DNA of 64,000 bases from Streptomyces asoensis (GTDB lineage Bacteria > Actinomycetota > Actinomycetes > Streptomycetales > Streptomycetaceae). Below the pieces are notes generated by a model that was given only the letters and a program-made list of their open reading frames with translations, had not been told where the DNA came from and searched no databases. Numbering within the stretch: position 1 is the first letter of the stretch; the number at the start of each line of letters is the position of its first letter. Below, one piece after another: positions 25,687 through 33,990 of this stretch. Position numbers and translations under genes: made by a program. Location: contig NZ_BNEB01000005.1 in NCBI RefSeq assembly GCF_016860545.1, positions 1,178,001 to 1,242,000 of the forward strand, written 5' to 3'.

Positions 25687-26307
25687 GTGGCGAGGGTCCG
25701 GTTGAGTGTGGCCGAGCGGCGCGAGGAGCTGCTGCGGGCGGCCATCGAGCAGATCGAGGCGCGGGGCGTGGCGGCGGTCAGGATCGCCGACGTGGCCGCG
25801 GCCCTCGGGGTGAGCAACGCCCTGGTCCTCTACCACTTCTCGACCAAGGAGAAGCTGGTCGCCGATGCCTTCGCCCACGCGGCCGAGGGCGATCTGGCGC
25901 GGCTGCGCAAGCTGACCGGCCGCCGGACCACGGCCCTGCGGCGGCTGCGGTCGGCGGTGCGGTGGTACGCGCCCACGGGTCAGGCCAAGGGCTGGCGGCT
26001 GTGGATCGAGGGCTGGGCGGTGTCCCTGCGGGAGCCCGCGCTGCGGGAGGTGGCGCGGGAGCTCGACCGGGAGTGGAAGGCGGCGCTGACCGAGGTCATC
26101 GCGGAAGGCGTGGCAGCGGGCGAGTTCTCCTGCCCCGACCCGGCCGGCACCGCCCTGCGGCTGACGGCCCTGCTCGACGGACTCGCCGTACAGCTGACGT
26201 CCTACGCGGGCACGGTGTCGCGGACCCGAGCCCAGGAGTGGGTCGACGAGGCGCTGACCCGCGAACTCGGCCTGGACGACGCGGAGTCGGGCCCCCGGGA
26301 AGGCTGA
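25687..26307 (+). CDS. TetR family transcriptional regulator
   Basis: A 206-residue TetR regulator. The HTH lies in residues 8-55 (RREELLRAAIEQIEARGVAAV, IADVAAALGVSNALVLYHF), followed by the usual helical ligand-binding domain with WRLWIEGWAVSLREPALREV. The C-terminal part resembles the BetI-like TetR_C_6 group. The start GTG 25687 is at the beginning of the HTH region. It lies 152 nt downstream of the dehydrogenase in the same direction. It is the best candidate to bind the palindrome at 24225-24252. Confidence 0.9.
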   Translation: MARVRLSVAERREELLRAAIEQIEARGVAAVRIADVAAALGVSNALVLYHFSTKEKLVADAFAHAAEGDLARLRKLTGRRTTALRRLRSAVRWYAPTGQAKGWRLWIEGWAVSLREPALREVARELDREWKAALTEVIAEGVAAGEFSCPDPAGTALRLTALLDGLAVQLTSYAGTVSRTRAQEWVDEALTRELGLDDAESGPREG

Positions 26308-26523
26308 GGAACGGCCGGCCGTCGTGGCGCCGAGGCGCACGCGGACCGCTGTCGTGGCGCCGGGCGACGGCGCCCGTCCCGCGGTGAACGCCGTCCGGGT
26401 GCCTCCACCGCCTGCCCCGGCGCCGGCCGGCACCCCGACCGACCGTGCGCCCGCCCCGCCGGTGGAGCAGACCGACGGCGCGTCGCCGCACGGCCGGTCC
26501 GCTCCGGGGCTGCCGTTCACGGC

Positions 26524-27342
26524 TCAGGCCACGGCGGCGATCCGCATCCTGATGTCGTCGGGCGACAGCGCGCCCTTGGCGGTCACGTGGTCGCCGGAGG
26601 ACTCCCCGCGCAGCCGTCGTCCGATCCACGGCACCAGGTACTCGCGGGCCCAGTGGACGTCGTCGCGCCGCACCTCCAGCGTGCCGCGCGGCGGGAGCAG
26701 CGGCCAGGGCTGCTCGGGGTCGGCCGGTACGTCGAGGCCGAGGACCTGTCCGGCGCGCAGCGCCACGCGCGTGTGCCCCTCCGGGGAGAGGTGCAGCCGG
26801 TCGCCGTCCCAGGCCCTGCGGTCCTGTACGGACTTCAGGGACCACAGGTCGAGCACCGGGCAGCCGTAGCGGTCGGCGACGGCACGGACATGTCCGTTGT
26901 ACGTGGCGATCTTGCCCCGCAGATGCTTGAGCACGGGGACGCCACGGGTGTCGAAGCCGGTCGTCACCATGACGGTGCCGGCTGCGGCGGTCAGGGCCGA
27001 GATCGCGCGCTCGAAGCGCTCGGCGACCTCGTCCGGGTCGGTTCCGGGACGCAGGATGTCGTTGCCGCCCGCACAGAAGGAGACCAGGTCGGGGGCGATT
27101 TCCACCGCCCTGGCGAGCTGGTCCTCCATGATCTGGTCGAGCAGCTTTCCGCGGACCGCGAGGTTGGTGTAGTCGAAGTCGCCCTCGGGCCGCCGGTCCG
27201 CGAGGAGTACCGCGAACCGGTCGGCCCAGCCGACCAACGCCCCGTCGGGGCCAGGGTCGCCGACGCCTTCGGTGAAGCTGTCCCCCACCGCCACGTACGA
27301 CCCGATCACTGATCTGTTGTCACTCTTCGAATCGTCTGCCAC
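26524..27342 (-). CDS. SGNH/GDSL hydrolase family protein
   Basis: A 272-residue SGNH-fold esterase. Block I is VAVGDSFTEGVGD with Ser22 as nucleophile. Block III is FCAGGNDILRPG near 90-101, supplying oxyanion Gly and Asn. Block V is RLHLSPEGHTRVA near 205 with the catalytic Asp-His. There is no signal peptide, so it is probably intracellular, acting on acyl esters, lysolipids or acetylated sugars. The start is GTG 27342 with a weak ribosome-binding site. A promoter-like TTGGCA and CTATCT pair (17-nt spacer) can be seen upstream on the minus strand, just beyond a 16-bp palindrome. Confidence 0.9.
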   Translation of the reverse strand: MADDSKSDNRSVIGSYVAVGDSFTEGVGDPGPDGALVGWADRFAVLLADRRPEGDFDYTNLAVRGKLLDQIMEDQLARAVEIAPDLVSFCAGGNDILRPGTDPDEVAERFERAISALTAAAGTVMVTTGFDTRGVPVLKHLRGKIATYNGHVRAVADRYGCPVLDLWSLKSVQDRRAWDGDRLHLSPEGHTRVALRAGQVLGLDVPADPEQPWPLLPPRGTLEVRRDDVHWAREYLVPWIGRRLRGESSGDHVTAKGALSPDDIRMRIAAVA

Positions 27343-27371
27343 AGCAGTTCATCATTCACCTTCGAATGTGA

Positions 27372-27387
27372 CCTACGCGATCGTAGG
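27372..27387. promoter_or_regulatory. palindrome and promoter region of the SGNH gene
   Basis: CCTACGCGATCGTAGG has CCTACG/CGTAGG arms and lies 30 bp upstream of the SGNH start on the minus strand. A TTGGCA-17-CTATCT promoter-like pair sits just upstream, so the palindrome would fall in the early transcript or operator position. Confidence 0.4.
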
Positions 27388-27435
27388 AAAGGGTTGACGG
27401 GCGGTGAGATAGGACACCCTTAAAGAATTTGCCAA

Positions 27436-28143
27436 TCAGGGAATAAGGGACCACGCGCGAAAGTCGTTGATCCGGAAATGGCTCCAGGTGGTGCGGAAGG
27501 CGAAGTGCCCGCCCGTGTAGGGCTCCGGGTCGGTGTAGTCGAAGACCGGGCGACCGTTGTTCCACCAGCGGACGGTCCGGCCGTCGGAGACGATCCGGAC
27601 GTGGTGGGGCCGGTTCGCGACCAGCAGCGGCTCGGTGTAGTCGTAGATCAGCGGGCGCACCCCCGCCTCGCCGACGTAACGGCGCAGCCGGGTCGTGGTG
27701 TTGCCGTTGGCGCCGTAGCCGACGTAGTACGTCCTGAGGTGGTCGTACTCGGCGAGGGCGCCGCTGCGGGGGGTGGCGAACAGGTCGTCGGGCGAGCGGG
27801 CGTCGACGGCGTTCCAGAAGTTGTTGAGGTCGGACACGCGGTCGTTGACCCCGCCCGCCGAGACGGGCGTGGCGACGTACTCGAGGACGTACGGTCCGTG
27901 GAAGGGCCGCTTGAACCAGATCGTCGCGCCGGCGGGCACGTCGACCTCCAGCGTTCCGCGGGCGGCGGTGACCGTGCCGCCCCGCTCCAGTTCGACGGCC
28001 CACTGGCCGAGGCCGCGGCGGAAGTCGTCGTGGGCGAGCGGGCGGTGGCGGCGGGGCCGGGTGCTCGCGGTGGCCGGTGGGGCGAGGGCGGCCAGGGCGG
28101 TGCCTGCGGCGAGGGCTCCGAAGGCCCTGCGGGTGGTGGTCAT
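27436..28143 (-). CDS. Tat-exported DUF6250 protein (YesU/DUF1961-like fold)
   Basis: A 235-residue secreted protein. The N-terminus MTTTRRAFGALAAGTALAAL is a twin-arginine signal (RR at 5-6, then a hydrophobic stretch and ATAST cleavage region). The mature domain (WAVELERGGTVTAARGTLEV, PYVLEYVATPV, NNFWNAVDARSPDDLFAT, VRIVSDGRTVRWWNNGRPVFDY) resembles the concanavalin-like DUF6250/DUF1961 proteins found with rhamnogalacturonan and other polysaccharide-degrading systems. I choose ATG 28143, preceded by AAGGAG. A LacI-type operator lies about 220 bp upstream, consistent with sugar-controlled expression. The substrate is unknown. Confidence 0.85.
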   Translation of the reverse strand: MTTTRRAFGALAAGTALAALAPPATASTRPRRHRPLAHDDFRRGLGQWAVELERGGTVTAARGTLEVDVPAGATIWFKRPFHGPYVLEYVATPVSAGGVNDRVSDLNNFWNAVDARSPDDLFATPRSGALAEYDHLRTYYVGYGANGNTTTRLRRYVGEAGVRPLIYDYTEPLLVANRPHHVRIVSDGRTVRWWNNGRPVFDYTDPEPYTGGHFAFRTTWSHFRINDFRAWSLIP

Positions 28144-28157
28144 GTCGGTCGGCTCCT

Positions 28158-28325
28158 TCAGTGCGCGGAGGTGGTGAGGGACGGCCTGTGGACGTGGGGC
28201 GCCCCCGTGCCGAGCAGCCGCCGGCCGAGGAAGGTCCCCGAGCCGGACAGGGCGGCGACGAGGCCGCGGCCGAGGCTCTCGACGATCCGGCGCGGGACGG
28301 CCGCGCCGGCGTGTGCGGCGGGCAC
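28158..28325 (-). CDS. possible 55-aa small ORF or gene remnant
   Basis: The frame ending at 28158 shows nearly exclusive G/C at third positions over 55 codons (MPAAHAGAAVPRRIVESLGR ... SLTTSAH), which is a coding signature on the minus strand. GTG 28325 is the nearest start, but no Shine-Dalgarno precedes it. The frame stays open to 28472 with poorer codon bias. It may be the C-terminal relic of a gene formerly upstream of the DUF6250 gene, or a small translated leader. I recognise no family. Confidence 0.25.
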   Translation of the reverse strand: MPAAHAGAAVPRRIVESLGRGLVAALSGSGTFLGRRLLGTGAPHVHRPSLTTSAH

Positions 28326-28357
28326 GCAGACGAGTCCGGCACCGAACCTCCGAAGAG

Positions 28358-28376
28358 CGACAGAAAGCGCTTGCCC
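28358..28376. promoter_or_regulatory. LacI/GalR-type operator-like sequence
   Basis: AGAAAGCGCTTGCC contains the symmetric AAGCGCTT core (28365-28372) typical of LacI/GalR-family operators controlling sugar genes in Streptomyces. It lies upstream of the DUF6250 gene on the minus strand. No LacI regulator gene is in the window. Confidence 0.4.
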
Positions 28377-28525
28377 CCTGACCGGGATCACTGTGCCCGC
28401 ACCCCGTCCCGTCTGTCGACGGGGCGGCGGGGGCTGCCACACGAACGCAATGAAACGATCATGAACACGCAAAGGGAGCCCTCGCCCGGCGGAAGCTCGC
28501 CCACCGGGCTCCGGAGCCGGACATG

Positions 28526-28563
28526 CCGAAGGCCGGACCCGGGGATCGGGGTCCGGCCTTCGG
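28526..28563 (-). terminator. terminator of the M23 peptidase gene
   Basis: A perfect 15-bp stem CCGAAGGCCGGACCC/GGGTCCGGCCTTCGG with an 8-nt loop, 35 nt after the stop at 28599. There is no long U-tract, as is usual in this genus. Confidence 0.85.
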
Positions 28564-28598
28564 CCGCGTGTCAGGCGCGGGGGCGTCGGGTCGGGGGG

Positions 28599-29567
28599 TC
28601 AGCCGACGGAGACGCCGTGCGAGCGGAGGTAGGCGATCGGGTCCACGTCGGAGCCGTAGTCCGGCGTCGTGCGGATCTCGAAGTGCAGGTGCGGGCCGGT
28701 CACGTTGCCGGTCGCACCGGAGAGACCGACCTGCTGGCCCGCGGACACGGTCTGCCCGGCCGAGACGGACAGCTGGGACAGGTGGGCGTACTGCGCGTAG
28801 TAGCCGTCGGCGAGCCGGATGACGACCTGGTTGCCGTACGCGCCGCCCCAGCCCGCGGAGACGACGGTGCCCGCGCCCACGGCCTTGAGCGTCGTGCCGG
28901 TCGGCACGACGAAGTCGGTGCCGGTGTGGTAGCCGCTCGACCACATGCTGCCGGCCGTGTGGTACGCGGTGCCGACGGTGGCGCCCGCCACCGGCAGGAC
29001 GTAACCGCTGGAGTTGCCGCCGCCGCTCTGCGAGGCCTGGGTGGCCGTGTTCGAGGAGGACGAACCGGAGGACGAGGCGGAGGAGTCCGAGGTGGACGCC
29101 CTGGTGCCGGACGCCTTCGAGGAGGAGGACGACTTGGGCTTCGACGACGAACCGGTCGACGAGGAGGTGCCGCCGGTCGCGGCCTTCTTGCCGATCGACA
29201 GCTTCAGTCCGGGGTGGATCAGCGACGGGTCGCTGCCCACGGCCTGGCGGTTGTCCTGGTAGAGACGCTGCCAGCCACCGCTGACGTCCTGCTCGTCGGC
29301 GATCTTCGACAGGTAGTCGCCGGAGCGCACGGTGTAGCTCTTCGCACTGGTGGCGGGGGCCGCCTTCTGCGCCACCGGAGCGGCTTGGACGGTCTTCGCG
29401 GGGGCGGCCTCGGAAGCCGCCCGGGCGACGGACTGGGCGGGGGCCGCGTGGGCGCCGGCGGCACCCATGAGCGGGAGGGCCAGCGCGGCGCCGCCGGTTC
29501 CGGCTGCGGCGATGGAGCGGGTGAGGCGCTGGGCCTTCGGGCGGCGGTGCTTACCCTTCGCGGGCAT
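28599..29567 (-). CDS. secreted LysM-M23 peptidoglycan endopeptidase
   Basis: A 322-residue cell-wall hydrolase. A basic N-terminus and hydrophobic core (AAAGTGGAALALPLMGAAGAHA) form a signal peptide with cleavage near residue 41. One LysM domain follows at about 77-126 (SYTVRSGDYLSKIADEQ to LIHPGLKLSI), then a serine-rich low-complexity linker. The M23 domain has zinc motifs HTGTDF and HLHFEI. It cuts peptidoglycan cross-bridges and probably helps growth, germination or remodelling. The start ATG 29567 has GGAGAGGAA upstream. A ydaO-type c-di-AMP riboswitch occupies its leader, as in other streptomycete cell-wall hydrolase genes. Confidence 0.93.
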   Translation of the reverse strand: MPAKGKHRRPKAQRLTRSIAAAGTGGAALALPLMGAAGAHAAPAQSVARAASEAAPAKTVQAAPVAQKAAPATSAKSYTVRSGDYLSKIADEQDVSGGWQRLYQDNRQAVGSDPSLIHPGLKLSIGKKAATGGTSSSTGSSSKPKSSSSSKASGTRASTSDSSASSSGSSSSNTATQASQSGGGNSSGYVLPVAGATVGTAYHTAGSMWSSGYHTGTDFVVPTGTTLKAVGAGTVVSAGWGGAYGNQVVIRLADGYYAQYAHLSQLSVSAGQTVSAGQQVGLSGATGNVTGPHLHFEIRTTPDYGSDVDPIAYLRSHGVSVG

Positions 29568-29582
29568 GGGGAATTCCTCTCC

Positions 29583-29768
29583 GGCGCCTGCGAGGTGAGC
29601 TGTCGGGTGCGGACTGGAGATGCCCGGCCGCGCCGAGGCGCGGCTTTACCCCTGAGCCTGTTCCGGAGACCGGAACAGGCGGTGTTGCCTGTGGGTCCCC
29701 CGCTCCTGCCATGCACGGGTGAGTGTGCGGGTTCCGGGCGGTGGCAGGATTCGGCGTCCGTCCGGATT
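29583..29768 (-). ncRNA. ydaO/yuaA-type c-di-AMP riboswitch
   Basis: The minus-strand leader of the M23 peptidase gene carries the conserved blocks of this class. In order they are GCCGAATCC, a helix with GGCAGGAGCGGGGGACCCA, then GGGGTAAAGCCG with a GCGCCTC/GGCGCG hairpin, GCCGGGC, and the 3' block CTCCAGTCCG, CACCCGACAGCTCACCTCGC. The ribosome-binding site follows within 20 nt. Binding of c-di-AMP is expected to switch peptidase expression off, as for actinobacterial rpf and M23 genes. Confidence 0.88.
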
Positions 29769-29980
29769 GGTGTGGAACGTAAGCGACCAGGACGCACAGG
29801 GACAAGCAGAGGTTGCACTGCCCCCGCGTTTCTCTTGATCCCCTGTGCGGATCCCTGGTCACTTTCCGTGAATCGACCGGGCCACTCCCGGCCAAGGGCC
29901 CTTAAAAGCACGCGAATTACGTGGACATGACGGACGACGTACGGTCACGACTATGACGCTGCTCACGTGACGGCTCTCCA

Positions 29981-30018
29981 GGTTCCTTTATTCCAGAGCG
30001 AGTTGTAACGAAGGAACC
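29981..30018 (-). terminator. possible terminator after the alpha-galactosidase gene
   Basis: GGTTCCTT and AAGGAACC arms, 22-nt loop, begin 16 nt past the galactosidase stop on the minus strand. The stem is weak for this GC content, so this is only a candidate. Confidence 0.4.
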
Positions 30019-30034
30019 AATTCGGGCAGAAAGC

Positions 30035-32110
30035 TCAGATGCGACGCAGCCGGATAACCGTCGCATCGAGGTCACCACGCAACCCCAGGCGCAGCCCGTG
30101 GTGCAGAAGTACGGCACCTCGGTGAACTTCGCCCGTTTCGCGGCATTCGTACGACGCCGTCGGGTCGAGCCCGCGCAGCCGCAGCGCGGGAACGGGCTCG
30201 CCGAACCGCTGCGCCTGGAGCCAGGCGAGGACGACGCTCTCGTCACCGCGCACGTACTGCACGGCGCTCGCGCCGCCCGTCGGGGGCTTCAGCCGGTACA
30301 GGTCGCCGTGCTGCACGAGGGGACGGATCTCTTTGTAGAGGTCCACCCACCGGCGCGCCTCCGTCAGCTCCTCCTCGCTCCACTGCGAGAGGTCCCCGCC
30401 GACCCCGAGGACGCCGGCCATGGCGCTGACGAAGCGGAAACGCAGCGAGCTGACCCGGTCGTTGAGCTGGGTGTTGGGGCTGTCGGTGACCCAGGCCGCC
30501 ATCACCCGGGCGGGATGGATCTGACTGAAGCCGTGCTGGATGTCGAGCCGGTCGAGCGGATCGGTGTTGTCGGAGGTCCACACCTGGTCGGTGCGGCTCA
30601 TGACCCCGAGGTCGATGCGCCCGCCACCGCCGGAGCAGGACTCGAAGGCGACGCCGGGGTGGGCCGCCCGCAGCCGGTCCAGGAGGGCGTACAGGGCGCG
30701 CACGTGATCGACCCAGAGGCGCTGCGGATAGGGGTCGTCCGGCCAGCCGGCGTCCGTGAAGCAGCGGTTGAAGTCCCACTTCACGTAGTCCACGGGCGCG
30801 CTGGACAGGAGCCCGTGGAGCTGCTCCCACAGGTACTCCTGGACGTCCTCGCGCGCGAGGTTCAGGACGAGCTGGTTGCGGAACTCCGTCCGCTTGCGCC
30901 CGGACTGGAACTGCACCCAGTCGGGGTGCGCCCGGTACAGCTCGCTGTCCGGGTTGACCATCTCGGGCTCGACCCAGATGCCGAACTGCATGCCGAGGGA
31001 GTGCACCTGGTCGGCGAGGGGCTTCAGCCCGTGCGGGAACCGGTCGGGGTTGGGACGCCAGTCGCCGAGCCCGGCGTGGTCACCGGTGCGCGCCCCGAAC
31101 CAGCCGTCGTCGACGACGAACAGCTCGACGCCCATCGCGGCGGCCCGCCGGGCGAGCGCGCCCTGCTGCTCCTCGGAGATGTCGAAGTAGGTGGCCTCCC
31201 AGGAGTTGAACAGCACCGGCCGGTCCTGTTCCGCGTCCGGGATCACGTACGCGCGCTGGTAGGCGTGCCAGGCGCGGCTCGCGCCGCCGAATCCGCCGTC
31301 GCTCCACAGGCCGGCGAAGACGGGCGTGGTGAACGACTCCCCCGCGGCCAGCCGCAGCAGGCCCGAGTCGTCGTACCCGGCGCCGCCGGAGATCTGCACG
31401 CGCGCGTCCGGCAGCTGCGCGACGGCGATCCGCCAGGAGCCCGACCAGGCGAGCGCGCAGCCGTAGACCTCGCCGCGCTCCTCGGTCGCATCGGTGTCCA
31501 GGGCGACCCAGGGCAGGTGCTGGTGCCCGGTGTGTCCGCGCCGGCTGCCGATGACCTGCTCGCCGTAGGTGAGGGGGGAGCGTGTGAGCCGGGACTCGGC
31601 TGCCCAGCGGCCGTGCAGCTGGGACAGCCGCCAGTCCTCGCGCTCGGGCAGGGTCCAGGTGGCGGAGTCGGCGCGCAGCAGTTCCAGCGGCCGCTCCCCC
31701 TCGTTGCGCAGGGTCGCCCAGCGCTCGACGACGTCGTCCCGCATCCGGTAGTGCAGGGTGAGGGCCAGGCCGGCGTCCCGGAACCGCAGGCGCAGCTCGT
31801 CGCCTTCGGTGTCGAAGTCCTCGTAGGACCACTCCGTGCCGCGCCGTTCGTCGGTGCGCACGGACAGGGCGGGCCGCACGAAGCGGGGGCCGCCCTCGAC
31901 CGGGTACTCCTCGCGGCCGTCGAGCGGGGACTCGAAGGACGCCCCTCGCGGGGGCCCCGGGAGCGCGGCGAGCGCTTCGGCGTCCGCGAGGGCGATGCCC
32001 GGACCCCAGTGCAGATGGATCAGCTCGTCGGCCTCGGTGAGGTGGAGGGCGTAGCTGCTGGTGGGCCCGGAAAGGAGCCAGGTGCGGCCGTTGTCGGCGA
32101 TCTCGGGCAT
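30035..32110 (-). CDS. alpha-galactosidase, glycoside hydrolase family 36
   Basis: A 691-residue GH36 enzyme releasing terminal alpha-galactosyl units from raffinose-type sugars or galactomannan. The N-terminal beta-sandwich spans about 1-300. The TIM barrel begins around LFNSWEATYFDISEE. The nucleophile Asp is in VDYVKWDFNRCF. The acid/base Asp is in QVWTSDNTDPLDR, with the preceding substrate loop ESCSGGGGRIDLG. There is no signal peptide, so it is intracellular. I choose ATG 32110, with GGGGG upstream; the frame is open to 32143. No sugar transporter is adjacent. It is divergent from the phosphatase gene over 224 bp in which I see no clear operator. Confidence 0.94.
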   Translation of the reverse strand: MPEIADNGRTWLLSGPTSSYALHLTEADELIHLHWGPGIALADAEALAALPGPPRGASFESPLDGREEYPVEGGPRFVRPALSVRTDERRGTEWSYEDFDTEGDELRLRFRDAGLALTLHYRMRDDVVERWATLRNEGERPLELLRADSATWTLPEREDWRLSQLHGRWAAESRLTRSPLTYGEQVIGSRRGHTGHQHLPWVALDTDATEERGEVYGCALAWSGSWRIAVAQLPDARVQISGGAGYDDSGLLRLAAGESFTTPVFAGLWSDGGFGGASRAWHAYQRAYVIPDAEQDRPVLFNSWEATYFDISEEQQGALARRAAAMGVELFVVDDGWFGARTGDHAGLGDWRPNPDRFPHGLKPLADQVHSLGMQFGIWVEPEMVNPDSELYRAHPDWVQFQSGRKRTEFRNQLVLNLAREDVQEYLWEQLHGLLSSAPVDYVKWDFNRCFTDAGWPDDPYPQRLWVDHVRALYALLDRLRAAHPGVAFESCSGGGGRIDLGVMSRTDQVWTSDNTDPLDRLDIQHGFSQIHPARVMAAWVTDSPNTQLNDRVSSLRFRFVSAMAGVLGVGGDLSQWSEEELTEARRWVDLYKEIRPLVQHGDLYRLKPPTGGASAVQYVRGDESVVLAWLQAQRFGEPVPALRLRGLDPTASYECRETGEVHRGAVLLHHGLRLGLRGDLDATVIRLRRI

Positions 32111-32334
32111 CAAACCCCCACTGATTCGAACAGGTGCGATCAAGCATCAACATCATCGAGTGCGGTCGGCCCCTCGGGCAACTTCCGTCGCACAACATCT
32201 CACCTGGTCGGACGTCCGCCGCATCACCCTGTGGACATCTCGTTGCCCGGGGAATCCATGTCGTATCGTCGGGGTGGCGTCCCGTCGGCCACCCAGAGCC
32301 GCGCCGGCGCCGACCCGACAGGAAGGGAGCTTCC

Positions 32335-33132
32335 GTGACGCAGCAGGTCCCGTCGACCGAGCCCGAGCTGGCCGGCGTACGCAACTTCCGGGACGTGGGC
32401 GGCCTGCCCACCGTCGACGGAAGGCGGGTGCGTCACGGGGTGCTGTTCCGCAGCGGTCACCTCGCGCACGCCACCGAGGCGGACACCGCGTTCCTCGCCG
32501 GGCTCGGGCTGCACACGATCTTCGACTTCCGCAACGCCGCGGACCAGAAGCTCGAGGGACCCGACGTCGCGCTGCCGGGCGTGCGCAATCTGAACCTGCC
32601 GCTGTCGGACCCGGCGGACGGTGCCGAGTTCTGGCAGATGGTGCGTGACGGCGAGATCGAGCAGCTGCGCGCGATCCTCGGCGACGGCAGGGCGGCGGGG
32701 CGGATGACCGCCTCCTACCGCAAGATCATCAAGGAGCGTACGGCCGAGCACGCGCGCGTGCTGCACTCGCTCGCCGAGGACAGCGTGCCGGCGCTGATGC
32801 ACTGCGCGGCGGGCAAGGACCGGGCGGGTCTGTCCGTGGCGGTGACGCTGCTGGCCGTCGGGGTGGAGCGCGAGGCGATCCTCGCCGACTACCTGGAGTC
32901 CAACGCCAAGCACCGCCGCTACCAGGTGCGCCGCAGCCCGACCTCGTCCGCCGCCTACTCCCCCGAGGTCATGGAGCTGCTCGGCCCGCTCTTCGACGCG
33001 CGCGCCGAGTACCTCGCTGCGGCCGTCGAGACCATCGAGGAGACGTGGGGCGGCGTCGACGCCTACCTGGAGCAGGGCCTCGGACTCGCCCCCGGGACCC
33101 GTGAACGGCTGCGGGACCGACTGCTGGACTGA
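32335..33132 (+). CDS. tyrosine-protein phosphatase (dual-specificity-like, PtpB type)
   Basis: A 265-residue phosphatase of the Y_phosphatase3 family related to mycobacterial PtpB and to lipid phosphatases. The opening AGVRNFRDVGGLPTVDGRRV and LFRSGHL are typical. The signature loop is HCAAGKDRAGLS, i.e. C-x5-R with the KDR variant that allows phosphoinositide as well as phosphotyrosine substrates. The start is GTG 32335 with GGAAGGGAG upstream. It ends just before a 19-bp terminator stem. The cellular target is unknown. Confidence 0.9.
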   Translation: MTQQVPSTEPELAGVRNFRDVGGLPTVDGRRVRHGVLFRSGHLAHATEADTAFLAGLGLHTIFDFRNAADQKLEGPDVALPGVRNLNLPLSDPADGAEFWQMVRDGEIEQLRAILGDGRAAGRMTASYRKIIKERTAEHARVLHSLAEDSVPALMHCAAGKDRAGLSVAVTLLAVGVEREAILADYLESNAKHRRYQVRRSPTSSAAYSPEVMELLGPLFDARAEYLAAAVETIEETWGGVDAYLEQGLGLAPGTRERLRDRLLD

Positions 33133-33133
33133 A

Positions 33134-33179
33134 ACCGGGAGCGCCCCGGGACCGGCGGCGGTCCCGGGGCGCTCCCGGT
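33134..33179. terminator. strong bidirectional terminator hairpin
   Basis: A perfect 19-bp stem (ACCGGGAGCGCCCCGGGAC with its complement) and 8-nt loop lies between the phosphatase gene on the plus strand and the DUF6126 gene on the minus strand. It starts 2 nt after the phosphatase stop and 38 nt after the DUF6126 stop. Confidence 0.9.
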
Positions 33180-33217
33180 CCGGGGTCCTGTCGGTTCGGG
33201 ACCCCGGGTCCGGGGTC

Positions 33218-33340
33218 CTACTGGTTGGCGCCGACGGAGAACAGCAGCCAGAGGAACCCGGCGAAGAGGTGACCCACGGCGATGTAGATGATCAGCCGGA
33301 TCCACAGGGTGCGGGGGAACTTCTCTTCGAGGTCGCTCAT
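33218..33340 (-). CDS. 40-aa DUF6126 membrane peptide
   Basis: A 40-residue protein (MSDLEEKFPRTLWIRLIIYI, then AVGHLFAGFLWLLFSVGANQ). It has an acidic-basic amphipathic start and one transmembrane helix of about 20 residues. It matches the streptomycete DUF6126 family, which I recall as the small partner of XRE-cupin regulators. Its ATG overlaps the regulator stop (ATGA), so the two are translationally coupled. Function unknown; it could be a small regulatory or toxin-like membrane peptide whose production is tied to the regulator. Confidence 0.88.
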   Translation of the reverse strand: MSDLEEKFPRTLWIRLIIYIAVGHLFAGFLWLLFSVGANQ

Positions 33341-33969
33341 GACGTCTCTCCGGTCCGCGAGGGGGTCGGGCCCAGGCACAGGGCGGCGGTGGGGCTCTGG
33401 AGCAGGGTGTGGACGAAGAGGAGCTCGACGCCCTCCGTGTCCTGGGCGGCGATGCGGTGCGGTGTCAGCGAGTCGAAGTGCGCGCTGTCACCGGGCCCGA
33501 GCACGTCCGTGGTGTCGCCGAGGCGCAGGCGCAGCCGTCCGCGCAGGACGTGCAGCCACTCCTCGCCCGGGTGCACCCGCACGACGTCCCCCTGGGAACC
33601 GTGCGGGACATGGACGCGCAGGGCCTGCATCCCGCGCCCGGGGGCGCCCGCGGGCCAGTAGGTCCAGCCGCCCGCGTGGGTCGGCTCCATGGCCTCGGCG
33701 CGCACCACGGCGTCCCGGTCGGGGGCCGTCTCGCCGAGCAGTTGCGAGACCGTCGTACCGTAGACACGGGCGAGCGCGAGCAGCATCGGCAGCGAGGGCT
33801 GACGCTGTCCGGTCTCCAGTCGGGAGAGATGGGCGGGTGACAGCCCGGCGGCGCGGGCCGCGGCCTCCAGGGTGAGGGCGGCCCGGCGGCGCAGGGAGCG
33901 CAGCTGGGGGGCGACGGCGGGAAGGGCCTCGGCTTGTTCCGTCGAGGCCGCTGACTCGAGCGGGCTCAT
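33337..33969 (-). CDS. XRE-family regulator with cupin domain at the end of the hopanoid cluster
   Basis: A 210-residue regulator. HTH at about residues 22-75 (LRSLRRRAALTLEAAARAAG, LSPAHLSRLETGQRQPSLPM) plus a C-terminal cupin (GDVVRVHPGEEWLHVLRGRLRLRLGD, then LGPGDSAHFDSLTPHRI). I choose ATG 33969; the frame is open to 34128 but would cover two palindromes that look like its own operators. It lies 110 bp after the hopanoid aminotransferase on the same strand. It may be a local regulator of hopanoid genes or an independent unit with DUF6126. Confidence 0.9.
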   Translation of the reverse strand: MSPLESAASTEQAEALPAVAPQLRSLRRRAALTLEAAARAAGLSPAHLSRLETGQRQPSLPMLLALARVYGTTVSQLLGETAPDRDAVVRAEAMEPTHAGGWTYWPAGAPGRGMQALRVHVPHGSQGDVVRVHPGEEWLHVLRGRLRLRLGDTTDVLGPGDSAHFDSLTPHRIAAQDTEGVELLFVHTLLQSPTAALCLGPTPSRTGETS

Positions 33970-33990
33970 GCGCCCATTCTCCCGCCCGAA

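Noticed and set aside
26318..26362. Two copies of GTCGTGGCGCCG downstream of the TetR gene
   Set aside because: Only 12 bp in a GC-rich gap; not distinguishable from chance.
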